Source of the DNA: CAVRQM01 sp963723455
Lineage (GTDB): Bacteria > Pseudomonadota > Alphaproteobacteria > Acetobacterales > Acetobacteraceae
Length of the DNA stretch: 64,000 nucleotides
Direction of reading: 5' to 3'
Assembly (NCBI GenBank): GCA_963723455.1
Contig: CAVRQM010000005.1
Coordinates: forward strand, 930,001-994,000
Shown: one piece after another, positions 56,273 to 64,000 of the stretch
Layout of the letters: each line of letters begins with the position of its first letter
How positions within the stretch are numbered: the first letter of the stretch is position 1
Made by a program: the position numbers and the translations under genes
Notes under the pieces: generated by a model
Told to the model about the DNA's origin: nothing
The model's input: only the letters and a program-made list of their open reading frames with translations
The model's database searches: none

Positions 56273-57097
56273 TCACGCCCGCCGGAACAGCATCGTCGCC
56301 GTGTCGATGGCGAAGCTGCCGTCCGCCTCGATCGCGAAATGCCGCAGCACCGCCTCGCTGGTGGCGGCCTGCAGCGCGCGGATTGCGGCGGCGAACACCG
56401 GCGGCGTGGCGATGCGCGCGATCCAGGCGGCGAACTCCAGCCGTAGCCGGGCCGGCGTGACCGCGCCGGCCAGCAGGCCCGCCTGCGCCGCCGCGACCTG
56501 CCATTCGGCGACCGACCGGTTGCGGACGTGCGACACGTCGCGCAGCACCTCGACCGCTTGCAGGTAGGTGTCCAGCAGCGCCACGCCGGGCGAGACCACG
56601 TCCGAGAACGCCGCCTGCCCGTCCGGCCGCAGCACGCGTGCCGCCTCGCGCAGGCCGGCGGAGAAATCGGTCCAGTGATGCGCGCTGTAGCGCGACAGAA
56701 CCAGGTCGAACGAGGCGTCGGCGAACGGCAGCCGCTCGGCCGAACCCTGCTGCGTGGCGATCGCCAGGCCGCGCCGGGCGGCCTCGGCGGCGACGACTGA
56801 GAGCATCTCGGGCGACAGGTCATAGGCGGTGACCTCGCCGCCGGCCGCCGCCGCGACATAGGCGACATGGCCGCCGCCGCTGCCCAGGTCCAGCACGCGG
56901 CAGCCCGGCCGCGCGCGCACCAGCTCGGCCAGCGCGTCGAGGTCGGCGCCCTGGGAGTGTACGGCGCTGGTCAGGTACGCCGACGCCTGCGCGCCGAACT
57001 GGCGTGCCGCCAGGCCCTGCTGAGTCGGGGGCTGATTCGGCGATTGGCTGGGCGGCTGGCTCGTGGCGCGGTCGGGCTGGTGCGGCTGGGCGTTCAT
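56273..57097 (-). CDS. Class I SAM-dependent methyltransferase
   Basis: A 274-residue methyltransferase of the UbiE/COQ5-like small-molecule group. Motif I is VLDLGSGGGHVAYVA, motif II region VTAYDLSPEML, and then LPFADASFDLVLSRYSAHHW. The ATG at 57097 has GGGAG eight bases before it. The first 30 residues are a Gln/Pro/Ser repeat outside the fold. It is divergent from the MmyB-type regulator, which probably controls it. Confidence 0.88.
   Translation of the reverse strand: MNAQPHQPDRATSQPPSQSPNQPPTQQGLAARQFGAQASAYLTSAVHSQGADLDALAELVRARPGCRVLDLGSGGGHVAYVAAAAGGEVTAYDLSPEMLSVVAAEAARRGLAIATQQGSAERLPFADASFDLVLSRYSAHHWTDFSAGLREAARVLRPDGQAAFSDVVSPGVALLDTYLQAVEVLRDVSHVRNRSVAEWQVAAAQAGLLAGAVTPARLRLEFAAWIARIATPPVFAAAIRALQAATSEAVLRHFAIEADGSFAIDTATMLFRRA
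57021..57068 (-). repeat. Degenerate 12-bp tandem repeat in the N-terminus of the methyltransferase gene
   Basis: Four 12-base units (57021, 57033, 57045, 57057), each beginning tg and about half to two-thirds identical. They encode QPPS/QSPN/QPPT-like residues before the catalytic domain. Confidence 0.55.
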
Positions 57098-57168
57098 GGT
57101 GCGCTCCCTTGCGAACATGGCGATGCGGCCGTGCTACGCCGATCGGCGCGGCGCAGGCAGAGGGGCAA

Positions 57169-57186
57169 GGATACTGGTATGTATCC
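57169..57186. promoter_or_regulatory. Palindrome overlapping the start of the MmyB-type regulator gene
   Basis: Perfect inverted repeat GGATAC-TGGTAT-GTATCC in the 81-base space between two divergent genes. It covers the ATG at 57179, so a bound regulator would block its own gene and perhaps the methyltransferase gene. Confidence 0.45.
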
Positions 57187-57985
57187 TGCCATGATCCTCC
57201 CGCGATCCGAGCTTGGCGGCTTCGTCCGCGCGATGCGTGAACGGGCCGCGCCGCCGTCTGGCGACGGGCACGCCCGGCGTCGCACCGCCGGGCTGCGGCG
57301 CGAGGAGCTGGCCGCGTCCGCCGGCATCAGCGTGACGTGGCTCACCTGGATCGAACAGGGCCGCACCGTCGCGGTTTCGGCCCTGGCGCTGGCGCGTCTG
57401 TCCGGCGCGCTGAGCCTGTCGCGGGCCGAGCGCGCCTATCTGTTCGCCCTGGCCGGCCGCGCCGACCCGCACCCGGCGGCGGCGGGACAGGCGGACCTGC
57501 CGGAGACGCTGCTCGCCTGCCTGCGCGCGATCGACGGGCCGGCCTACCTGCTCGACGACCTGTGCGAGGCGCGCGGCTGGAACGGCGCGGCCGAGGCGCT
57601 GTTCTGCGGCTGGCTCGACCGACCCGATCAAGCGGGCGGCCACAACCTGCTGCGCTTCCTGTTCCAGAACCCCGACGCCCGCCGGCTGGTGGCCGACTGG
57701 CCCGAGCGCAGCCACCGCGTCGTCGCCGAGTTCCGCGCCGACGCCGCCGGCCGGCTGCACGAGCCGCCGGTACGCCGGCTGCTCGACGATCTGGCCGCCG
57801 CCAGCCCGGCCTTCCGCGCCGCCTGGGCCGCGCGCGGGGTGCAGGGACGCGAGGGCGGCGCGCGGCGGTTCCAGCATCCCAGGCAGGGCGAGATCCACCT
57901 CGACCAGCTGGCGTTCGCGGCGATCGGCTGGCCCGGCCTGAAGCTGGTGGTGCTGATTGCGGCGACGGCGGCCACCGAGGCGTGA
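57179..57985 (+). CDS. XRE/MmyB-type helix-turn-helix regulator
   Basis: A 268-residue protein. An N-terminal HTH (RRRTAGLRREELAASAGISVTWLTWIEQGR) is joined to an MmyB-like ligand-binding domain (GPAYLLDDLCEARGWNGAAEALF...NLLRFLF; ending LDQLAFAAIGWPGLKLVVL). Members are thought to sense small hydrophobic ligands and act on a neighbouring gene. The start could also be ATG 57191, since 57179 lies within a palindrome and has no clear ribosome site. Confidence 0.88.
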   Translation: MYPAMILPRSELGGFVRAMRERAAPPSGDGHARRRTAGLRREELAASAGISVTWLTWIEQGRTVAVSALALARLSGALSLSRAERAYLFALAGRADPHPAAAGQADLPETLLACLRAIDGPAYLLDDLCEARGWNGAAEALFCGWLDRPDQAGGHNLLRFLFQNPDARRLVADWPERSHRVVAEFRADAAGRLHEPPVRRLLDDLAAASPAFRAAWAARGVQGREGGARRFQHPRQGEIHLDQLAFAAIGWPGLKLVVLIAATAATEA

Positions 57986-58061
57986 CCGCGCGCCGCTGCA
58001 ACGGCGCGCGCGGGGCCACGTTCGCCAGCTACGCCGACCCAACCGTCACGGAGCATTCGCC

Positions 58062-58562
58062 ATGACCAAAGCCACGCTGATCGCCGCCATCTTGTGCGCG
58101 ACACCGCTTGCCGCCGCCGTCGCAGCGCCGCTCTCTGCGCAGGACAAGACCTTCATCGACCAGGCCGCCATCGGCGGCATGGCCGAGGTGCAGGGCGGGC
58201 AGATGGCCGAGACCAAGGCGCAGTCGCCGCAGGTCAAGCAGTTCGGCCAGCACATGATCGCCGACCACACACCGAACAATCAGGAGCTGATGCAACTCGC
58301 GCAAAGCAAAGGCGTGACTCCGCCAGCCGGCCTCGATCCCATGCACCAGCAGGAAGCGACGAAGCTGCAGCAGCTCCCCGCCGGCCAGTTCGACCATGCC
58401 TATATCGAGGGCCAGGTCACCGATCACCAGCAGATGGCCGCCTTGCTGCAGACCGAGATCCAGAAAGGCAGCGATCCGCAGGTCAAGGCGTTCGCCGAAA
58501 AGACCCTGCCGATCATCAAGGAGCATCTGCAGATGGCCCAGCAGCTCGCCGCCAAGGCCTGA
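58062..58562 (+). CDS. DUF4142-domain exported protein
   Basis: A 166-residue protein. Its signal peptide (ILCATPLAAAVA) is followed by a helical DUF4142 domain: DKTFIDQAAIGGMAEVQGGQMAETKAQSPQVKQFGQHMIADHTPNNQEL. The histidines in HMIADH and DHQQM recall ferritin-like helical proteins. It is predicted in the periplasm or at the outer membrane. The function is unknown; in other bacteria such genes are often stress induced. Confidence 0.85.
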   Translation: MTKATLIAAILCATPLAAAVAAPLSAQDKTFIDQAAIGGMAEVQGGQMAETKAQSPQVKQFGQHMIADHTPNNQELMQLAQSKGVTPPAGLDPMHQQEATKLQQLPAGQFDHAYIEGQVTDHQQMAALLQTEIQKGSDPQVKAFAEKTLPIIKEHLQMAQQLAAKA

Positions 58563-58646
58563 CCCGGCGCGCGCCGCCAGTCCGCCCGGGCGGCGCGCTC
58601 CGCTTGCGCGGTGGCAGCGCCCGGCGGCCTGCGCCATGATGCGCGG

Positions 58647-61002
58647 ATGCGGCCGGTCCTGCGTCTGCTGCGCGTCCTGCTGGGCCTGGCCGCGGCGGTC
58701 GTGCTGCTGGCCGGCGCGGCGGCGGCTTGCGTCGTCTGGCTGACGCTGCCGGGCGGCGACCTGCACGCCGCCATCACCGGGCTGCACGCGCCGGTGGCGA
58801 TCGCGCTCGACGCCGACGACATCCCGCGCATCCGCGCCGCCGACGCGCAGGATGCGGCCGCCGCTCTCGGCTTCCTGCACGCCCGCGCGCGGATGTTCCA
58901 GATGGAGCTGATGCGCCGTGCCGCCTCCGGCCGGCTGTCGGAGATCGCCGGGCGCGCCACCCTGCCCTTCGACCGCTACATGCGCCTGCTGGGCTTGCGG
59001 CAGGCGGCGGCGGCGGAATGGGCGGCGATGCCGGCGCAGCCGCGCCGCGTGCTGGAGGCGTATGCGCGCGGCGTCAATGCCTGGATCGCCCGGCGCGGCC
59101 GCTTCGCGGCGATCGAGTTCGTGCCGCTCGGCGCGCCGCAGCCCTGGACGCCGATCAATTCGCTGCTGTGGGGCAAGACCATGTCGGTCTATCTGTCCGG
59201 CAACTGGCGCGCCGAGCTGGCGCGGCTGGCGCTGTCGCGGACAATGGACCCGGCGCAGATCGACGCGCTGTGGCCGGACCAGCCCGGCGGCGGCCATCCC
59301 GAGGCGAGCGCGCTGCCCGACCCGCGTCTGGCCGCCACCGCGGCCCGGCTGGCAGCACTGGTCCCGACCTTTCCGGCCGCCTTCACGCTGCCGTCCGAGG
59401 CCAGCAACGAATGGGCGGTGGACGGCACGCACTCGGCCAGCCATGCGCCGCTGCTGGCCGGCGACCCGCATCTTGGCTTCTCCCTGCCCGGAGTTCTGGT
59501 ATCTGGCGCGCATCGACATTGCGCCGGCGCACGGCCCGCCCGAGACCCTGGCCGGCGCCACCGCGCCGGGCGTGCCGATGTTGGTGCTGGGCCGCAACCG
59601 GCACATCGCCTGGACCTTCACCACCACCGGCGCGGACACCCAGGATCTGTTTATCGAGCAGCCGGCCGGGGCCGGGCGCTACGCCACGCCGGACGGCCCG
59701 CAGCCGATCGCCACGCGCGCGGAAGTCATCCATGTGCGCGGCGGCGCGGACGACATCCTGCAGGTGCGCTCGACCCGGCACGGGCCGCTGGTCAGCGATC
59801 TGGTCGATCCGGCCGGCCCGATGCTGGCGCTGTCGGCGGCGAACCTGATGCCGGGCGACTCGCAGGCGGCCGGGCTGCTGGCGCTGGACCGGGCCGCCAA
59901 CGTCATCGAGGCCGGCGCGGCCGGCGCCGCCATCGCCTCGCCGGTGCAGAACCTGCTGGTCGCCGATCGCGACGGCATCGCCCTGTTCGTGACCGGCCGC
60001 GTGCCGATCCGCCGCGCCGGCGACGGCAGCCGGCCGCAATCGGGCGCGGACGGCGCGCATGACTGGATCGCCTTCGCCTCGGGCCGGCTGCTGCCGCGCA
60101 TCATCGCCCCGTCCAGCGGCCGGCTGGTCAACGCCAACGAGCGGATCGCGCCGCCGGAGGACGGGATTTTCCTCGGCCGCGACTGGTACGGTGATTTCCG
60201 CGCCCGGCGCATCCGCGCGCTGCTGGCCGGATCCGACCGTTTGAGCGCCGGCGATTTCGCGCGCATGCAGGCCGACGCAGTCAGCGTGTTCGCCCAGGAC
60301 CTGCTGGCGCGGCTGCGCGCCGTGCATCCGGCCGCGCCGCGCGACGCGGCGGCGCTGGCGCTGCTGGCCGGCTGGGACGGCCGCATGGCGATCGACCTGC
60401 CGCAGCCGCTGCTGGTCAACGACTGGCTGCGCCGGTTCGCCGATGCCGTCCTGGCGCGGCTGCGCGTGCCGGCCGCGGCGCGCGAGGCCGCGGCGCCCTG
60501 GCCGGATCTGGCGGCCGCGGCGCTGGGCGGCGGGGCTGAGAGCCTGTGCGCCCCCGACTGCGACGCCATGCTGGCCGCCGCCCTGTCGGCCTCGGTGGCC
60601 AGCCTGTCGGCCCGGTACGGCGGCGATCCGCTTCAGTGGCGATGGGGCGTGGCGCACCCGGCGGTGTTCGCCGATCCGCTGCTGCGCGCCATGCCGTGGC
60701 TGGAGCGGCTGGTCGAGGGCCGCATCCCGGCCCCCGGCGACGACACCACGATCGACCGCGGCGGCTTTCGCGACGGCGATTTCCAGGCGGTGCATGGCGC
60801 GAGCTTCCGCGCCGACTACGATCTGGCCGATCTCGACCGCAGCCTGTTCATGGTCGCCCCCGGCCAGTCCGGCGATCCGGTCAGCCGTTTTGCGCGCAAC
60901 TTCCTGACCCGCTGGCGCAATGGAGACACCATCACGCTGGGGGCGGATTCCGCGCCGTCGGACACCCATATCACCCTGGTTCCCGATGGAGATGCGCAAT
61001 GA
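58647..61002 (+). pseudogene. Penicillin acylase family protein (Ntn hydrolase), frameshifted
   Basis: A self-cleaving N-terminal-nucleophile hydrolase of about 780 residues. It has an N-terminal membrane anchor or signal (LRVLLGLAAAVVLLAGAAAACVVWL), an alpha chain with LGFLHARARMFQMELMRR, and the cleavage site before the nucleophile serine in EASNEWAVDG. The frame slips near 59493 in CCCGG, where one extra C explains it. The beta chain continues EFWYLARIDIAP, GRNRHIAWTFTTTGADTQDLF and GLVNANERIA-like sequence to the stop. It cleaves amides such as acyl-homoserine lactones or penicillins; the substrate is open. Confidence 0.85.
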
Positions 61003-61538
61003 GCTACGGCAATCATCAGAGCTGGACGCCGGCCCTGGCGCCGGCCCCGCGCGGCGCGCTGCTGACCGGGGGCGTGCTGGGGCGGCGGATCTGGGCGTTC
61101 CTGGTCGATGGCCTGATCCTGGCCGTGTTGTGCGGCGCGCTATGGGTGGCCCTGCTGGCATTCGGATTGCTGACCCTGGGCCTGGGGCTGCCGTTGCTGG
61201 GCGCGCTGCCGGCGGTGCCGCTGCTGTACAACTGGCTGTCGGTCGCCTCCGCCGGGTCGGCCACGCCGGGGCAGCGCCTGCTGGGGCTGACGGTCCGGCG
61301 TGACGCCGATCTGGGCCAGCCGACGCCGCTGGAGGCGCTGATCTGGACGTTGGGCTTCATGGCGACGATGGCGCTGGGGGCGATCTGGTTCGGCTTCGCC
61401 CTGCTGACCGTGCGCCACCGCACGCTGCATGACCTTGTCTCGGGGCTGGTCGTCGTGCGCCGGCGCAGCCTTGAAGAAGCGTTGACCAGTCCGGCCGCAG
61501 TCTGGGATGCTTCGCGCGGAGGCACTCGATACGTATGA
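60999..61538 (+). CDS. RDD-family membrane protein
   Basis: A 179-residue protein with the RDD domain. The first span carries RRIWAFLVDGLIL, a middle span follows, and the later GSATPGQRLLGLTVRR and RTLHDLVSGLVVVRR are typical. The ATG overlaps the penicillin acylase stop (ATGA) and its end overlaps the next gene by 4 bases. Transport of a small solute is suspected for the family. Confidence 0.88.
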   Translation: MSYGNHQSWTPALAPAPRGALLTGGVLGRRIWAFLVDGLILAVLCGALWVALLAFGLLTLGLGLPLLGALPAVPLLYNWLSVASAGSATPGQRLLGLTVRRDADLGQPTPLEALIWTLGFMATMALGAIWFGFALLTVRHRTLHDLVSGLVVVRRRSLEEALTSPAAVWDASRGGTRYV

Positions 61539-62317
61539 GCTACAAGCCGCCGCGCCGGCCGCAGTTCTTCTACACCACCGCCCCGCTGCCCTGCCCGTAT
61601 ATCGCCGGGCGGACAGAGCGGAAGGTCGTGACCGAGATCACCGGCCCGGACGCCGAGACGCTGCACGACCGCCTGTCGCGCGCCGGCTTCCGGCGCAGCC
61701 ACAACATCGCCTATGCCCCGGTCTGCCCGTCCTGCCAGGCCTGCGTGCCGATCCGCATTCCGACGGCGACGTTCCGCCCCGAGCGCACGCTGCGCCGCAT
61801 CATCAAGGCCAATGCCGGCCTTGAAGGGTTCGAGGTGCCGGCGCGCGCCACCGCCGAGCAGTTCCAACTGTTCCAGCGCTACCAGCAGGCCCGCCATGGC
61901 GACGGCGACATGGCGACGATGAGCTTCTACGACTTCCGCGCCATGGTCGAGGACACGCCGATCGAGACGATGGTGGTCGAGTTCCGCGACGCCGACGACC
62001 GGCTGGTGAGCGCCTGCCTGACCGACAAGCTCGGCGACGGGCTGTCGGCGGTGTACTCGTTCTTCCTGCCCGGGCTTGAAAGGCGCTCGCTCGGCACGCT
62101 GGCGATCCTGTGGCTGATCGAGCGCGCGCGCGCCTGCGGGCTGCCGTACGTGTATCTGGGCTACTGGGTGCCAGAAAGCCCGAAGATGGCCTACAAGGCG
62201 CGGTTCCGTCCGGTCGAGGTGCTGGTCGGCGGGGTCTGGCGGATGCTGACCGACGCCGAGGCCGCCGGACCGGCGGCGGCCGGCTTTGCGGAGCTGGTGC
62301 CGGAGACAGCGGAGTAG
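61535..62317 (+). CDS. bpt: Aspartate/glutamate leucyltransferase (bacterial protein transferase)
   Basis: Bpt transfers leucine from Leu-tRNA to proteins with N-terminal Asp or Glu, sending them to ClpAP by the N-end rule. The 260-residue product has TTAPLPCPYIAGRTERKV, the cysteine motif CPSCQACVPIRIP, FRRSHNIAYAP, DKLGDGLSAVYSFF, and YLGYWVPESPKMAYKARFRP. It is the last gene of the penicillin acylase-RDD-bpt group. Confidence 0.94.
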   Translation: MSYKPPRRPQFFYTTAPLPCPYIAGRTERKVVTEITGPDAETLHDRLSRAGFRRSHNIAYAPVCPSCQACVPIRIPTATFRPERTLRRIIKANAGLEGFEVPARATAEQFQLFQRYQQARHGDGDMATMSFYDFRAMVEDTPIETMVVEFRDADDRLVSACLTDKLGDGLSAVYSFFLPGLERRSLGTLAILWLIERARACGLPYVYLGYWVPESPKMAYKARFRPVEVLVGGVWRMLTDAEAAGPAAAGFAELVPETAE

Positions 62318-62354
62318 GCAGATTGCTGAGCCGCTACAGCAGGATGTCCAGGAC

Positions 62355-64000
62355 TCACGGCCGGATCGCGGCGCATGCCTCCACAAGCCACGTCCGCTCC
62401 GCGGCACCGAGTGCCGGGCCGATTTCCGCCAGCACCCAGGCATGATAGGCGTCGAGCCACGCCCGCTCGGCTTCAGTCAGTAGGTCAGGCTCGATCATCG
62501 CGCGGTCGAACGGCGCCAGCGTCAGCGTCTCCATGCGCAGGAACCGGCGCTCGCCCTCGAACGCGGCCGGCTGCACCAGCACCAGGTTCTCCAGCCGGAT
62601 GCCGTATTCGCCGGGGGCGTAGAATCCCGGCTCGTTGGACAGGATCATCCCCGGCTCCAGCGGCACCGGGCGCGCCTGGCGGCTGATGCTGACCGGGCCT
62701 TCATGCACCGACAGGTAGCTGCCGACGCCGTGCCCGGTGCCGTGGTCGAAATCCAGGCCGGCCTGCCACAGCGCATGGCGGGCGAACCCGTCCAGGTGCG
62801 CGCCGGTGGCGCCCTGCGGGAACACCAGCGTCGCGATGCCGATGTGGCCCTTCAGTACGCGGGTGTAGCGGTCGCGCAGCGTCGCGTCCGGGCGGCCGGG
62901 GCCGGTCCAGATGGTGCGGGTCACGTCGGTCGTGCCGCTGCCGTACTGCGCGCCGGAATCGATCAGGTACAGCTCGTCGTCGCGCAGCGCGCGGTCCGAC
63001 CCGGCATCGACCCGGTAATGGATGATCGCGCCATGCTCGCCGGCCGAGCTGATCGCGGGAAAGCTCTCGTCGCGGAAATCTTCCTGCTCGCGGCGCAGCG
63101 CCAGCAGGCGCTCGGCCGCCGCCATCTCCGTCAGTCCCGGAGGCCGCGCCTGCGACAGGAAATGCAGGAAGCGGCACACCGCAACGCCGTCGCGATGATG
63201 CGCCGAACGGGCGCCGTCCTGCTCGACGGTATTTTTCCGCGCCTTGGGCAGCAGGCACGGATCCATGCCGGCGACCACGGTCGCGCCGGCGGCGCGCAGC
63301 CGCTGCGCGAACCAGGCCGGGCTGCCGGCCGCATCGACGCGCACCCGCTGGCCGCCCATGCCGTCCAGCGCCGGTCCCAGCGCCTCGCGCCCGTGCGCCG
63401 CGACGGCATTGCCCAGGGCCTCGCGCACCGCGGCGGGCAGCTTCTCCGGGGCGATGAACAGGTCCACCCGCTCATCGTCGTGCAGCACGGCGAAGGCGAG
63501 CGGGATCGGGGTGAACGCCACGTCTGAGCCGCGCAGGTTGAGCAGCCAGGCGATCGAGGCGGGATCGGTCAGCACCGCCGCCTGCTGCCGCTGCTCGCGC
63601 AGCGCGGCCGCCAGGTCGGCCCGCTTCTCGGCAGAGCTGCGCCCGGCCAGCGCCAGGGGGTGCGCCCAGGCCGGTCCCATCGGCGGCGGCGGACGATCGC
63701 GCCAGATCGCGTCAATCGGGTTGCGCTCCAGCGCCACCATCTCGCAGCCGGCATCGGTGAACCGCTGCACCGCGTCCTCGCTGACCAGCAGCGGGTCATA
63801 GCCGATCCGGGCGCCCGGCGCCGCCTGCGCCAGCCAGGCGGCGGGCGGCTGGTCGGTGATGTGCTGGCGCTCCCACAGCGCCGGATCGGTCTGCGCTGCC
63901 GCCTGCAAAGTGTAGCGGCCGTCCACGAACAGGCAGGCGCGCCCGGGCAGCACGATCGCCAGCCCGGCGCTGCCGGTGAACCCGGTCAGCCAAGCCAGCC
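62355..64000 (-). CDS. Xaa-Pro aminopeptidase (M24), 5' end beyond the window
   Basis: A peptidase of the aminopeptidase P family that removes N-terminal residues before proline. About 548 residues are present, with LTGFTGSAGLA near the edge as the first conserved motif. Metal ligands are visible: the two Asp in LIDSGAQYGSGTTDVTRT, His in HGTGHGVGSYLSVHEGP, and the two Glu in LSNEPGFY and IRLENLVLV. The C-terminus ends in the family-typical tail (LTLAPFDRAMIEPDLLTEAERAWLDAYH). The true start lies to the right of the window. Confidence 0.93.
   Translation of the reverse strand, partial: LAWLTGFTGSAGLAIVLPGRACLFVDGRYTLQAAAQTDPALWERQHITDQPPAAWLAQAAPGARIGYDPLLVSEDAVQRFTDAGCEMVALERNPIDAIWRDRPPPPMGPAWAHPLALAGRSSAEKRADLAAALREQRQQAAVLTDPASIAWLLNLRGSDVAFTPIPLAFAVLHDDERVDLFIAPEKLPAAVREALGNAVAAHGREALGPALDGMGGQRVRVDAAGSPAWFAQRLRAAGATVVAGMDPCLLPKARKNTVEQDGARSAHHRDGVAVCRFLHFLSQARPPGLTEMAAAERLLALRREQEDFRDESFPAISSAGEHGAIIHYRVDAGSDRALRDDELYLIDSGAQYGSGTTDVTRTIWTGPGRPDATLRDRYTRVLKGHIGIATLVFPQGATGAHLDGFARHALWQAGLDFDHGTGHGVGSYLSVHEGPVSISRQARPVPLEPGMILSNEPGFYAPGEYGIRLENLVLVQPAAFEGERRFLRMETLTLAPFDRAMIEPDLLTEAERAWLDAYHAWVLAEIGPALGAAERTWLVEACAAIRP

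Overview
The window is a GC-rich (about 70% by eye), densely packed stretch of bacterial chromosome. An LpxB lipid A gene, an O-antigen ligase, a NodT-type outer-membrane lipoprotein, an OmpA-like porin, a 41-residue L36 and Bpt point to a Gram-negative alphaproteobacterium. The mix of gene families suggests Rhodospirillales/Acetobacteraceae, but that placement is inference. I see no rRNA, tRNA, CRISPR array, prophage or insertion sequence. Most genes are housekeeping or metabolic and many overlap by 4 bases (ATGA/GTGA).

Layout. 0-15 kb: secreted phosphoesterase, DUF815 ATPase, YajC, Sel1 lipoprotein, Fe-superoxide dismutase, squalene/phytoene synthase-like protein, HAD hydrolase, DsbA-like protein, GT9 glycosyltransferase plus O-antigen ligase, then lpxB with a nitrilase/GNAT pair, a NodT efflux channel and an M20 dipeptidase. 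15-22 kb: a complete polar amino-acid ABC importer next to hutI-hutU, probably histidine uptake and breakdown. 22-28.5 kb: TTC38-like protein, cysK, rhodanese, MarR, an EAL phosphodiesterase, an SDR and two unrecognised membrane proteins. 28.5-35.4 kb: rpmJ, a TPR protein and the cluster holB-metG-tatD-MBL-kup. 35.6-41 kb: a PaoABC-type aldehyde oxidoreductase, an aldo/keto reductase and a cupin. 41-46 kb: an allantoate/N-carbamoyl amidohydrolase, a D-2-hydroxyacid dehydrogenase, a flavin reductase-like protein, an MFS carrier and a FitAB toxin-antitoxin pair. 46-52 kb: SMP-30 lactonase, a GT39 membrane glycosyltransferase and a sugar ABC importer. 52-54 kb: a non-canonical NRAMP transporter and a small membrane protein opposite mntR, with an MntR-box-like palindrome between them. 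54-64 kb: alpha/beta hydrolase, OmpA, a methyltransferase opposite an MmyB-type regulator, DUF4142, penicillin acylase-RDD-bpt, and the 3' part of an Xaa-Pro aminopeptidase.

Two patterns run across the window. First, eleven genes or gene sets, including sodB and cysK, are broken by single-base frameshifts while conserved sequence continues intact on both sides. This looks more like uncorrected sequencing error than decay, so those genes are marked pseudogene only because their frames are open in pieces here. Second, three unrelated genes carry 12-bp (4-residue) tandem repeats in their N-terminal coding region, and one gene junction holds a 14-bp duplication that creates two chained five-codon minicistrons.

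No multi-gene system that is clearly new to science was found. The points most worth following are the minicistron relay (27389-27420), the NRAMP variant with its MntR-like control, and the 12-bp N-terminal repeats.
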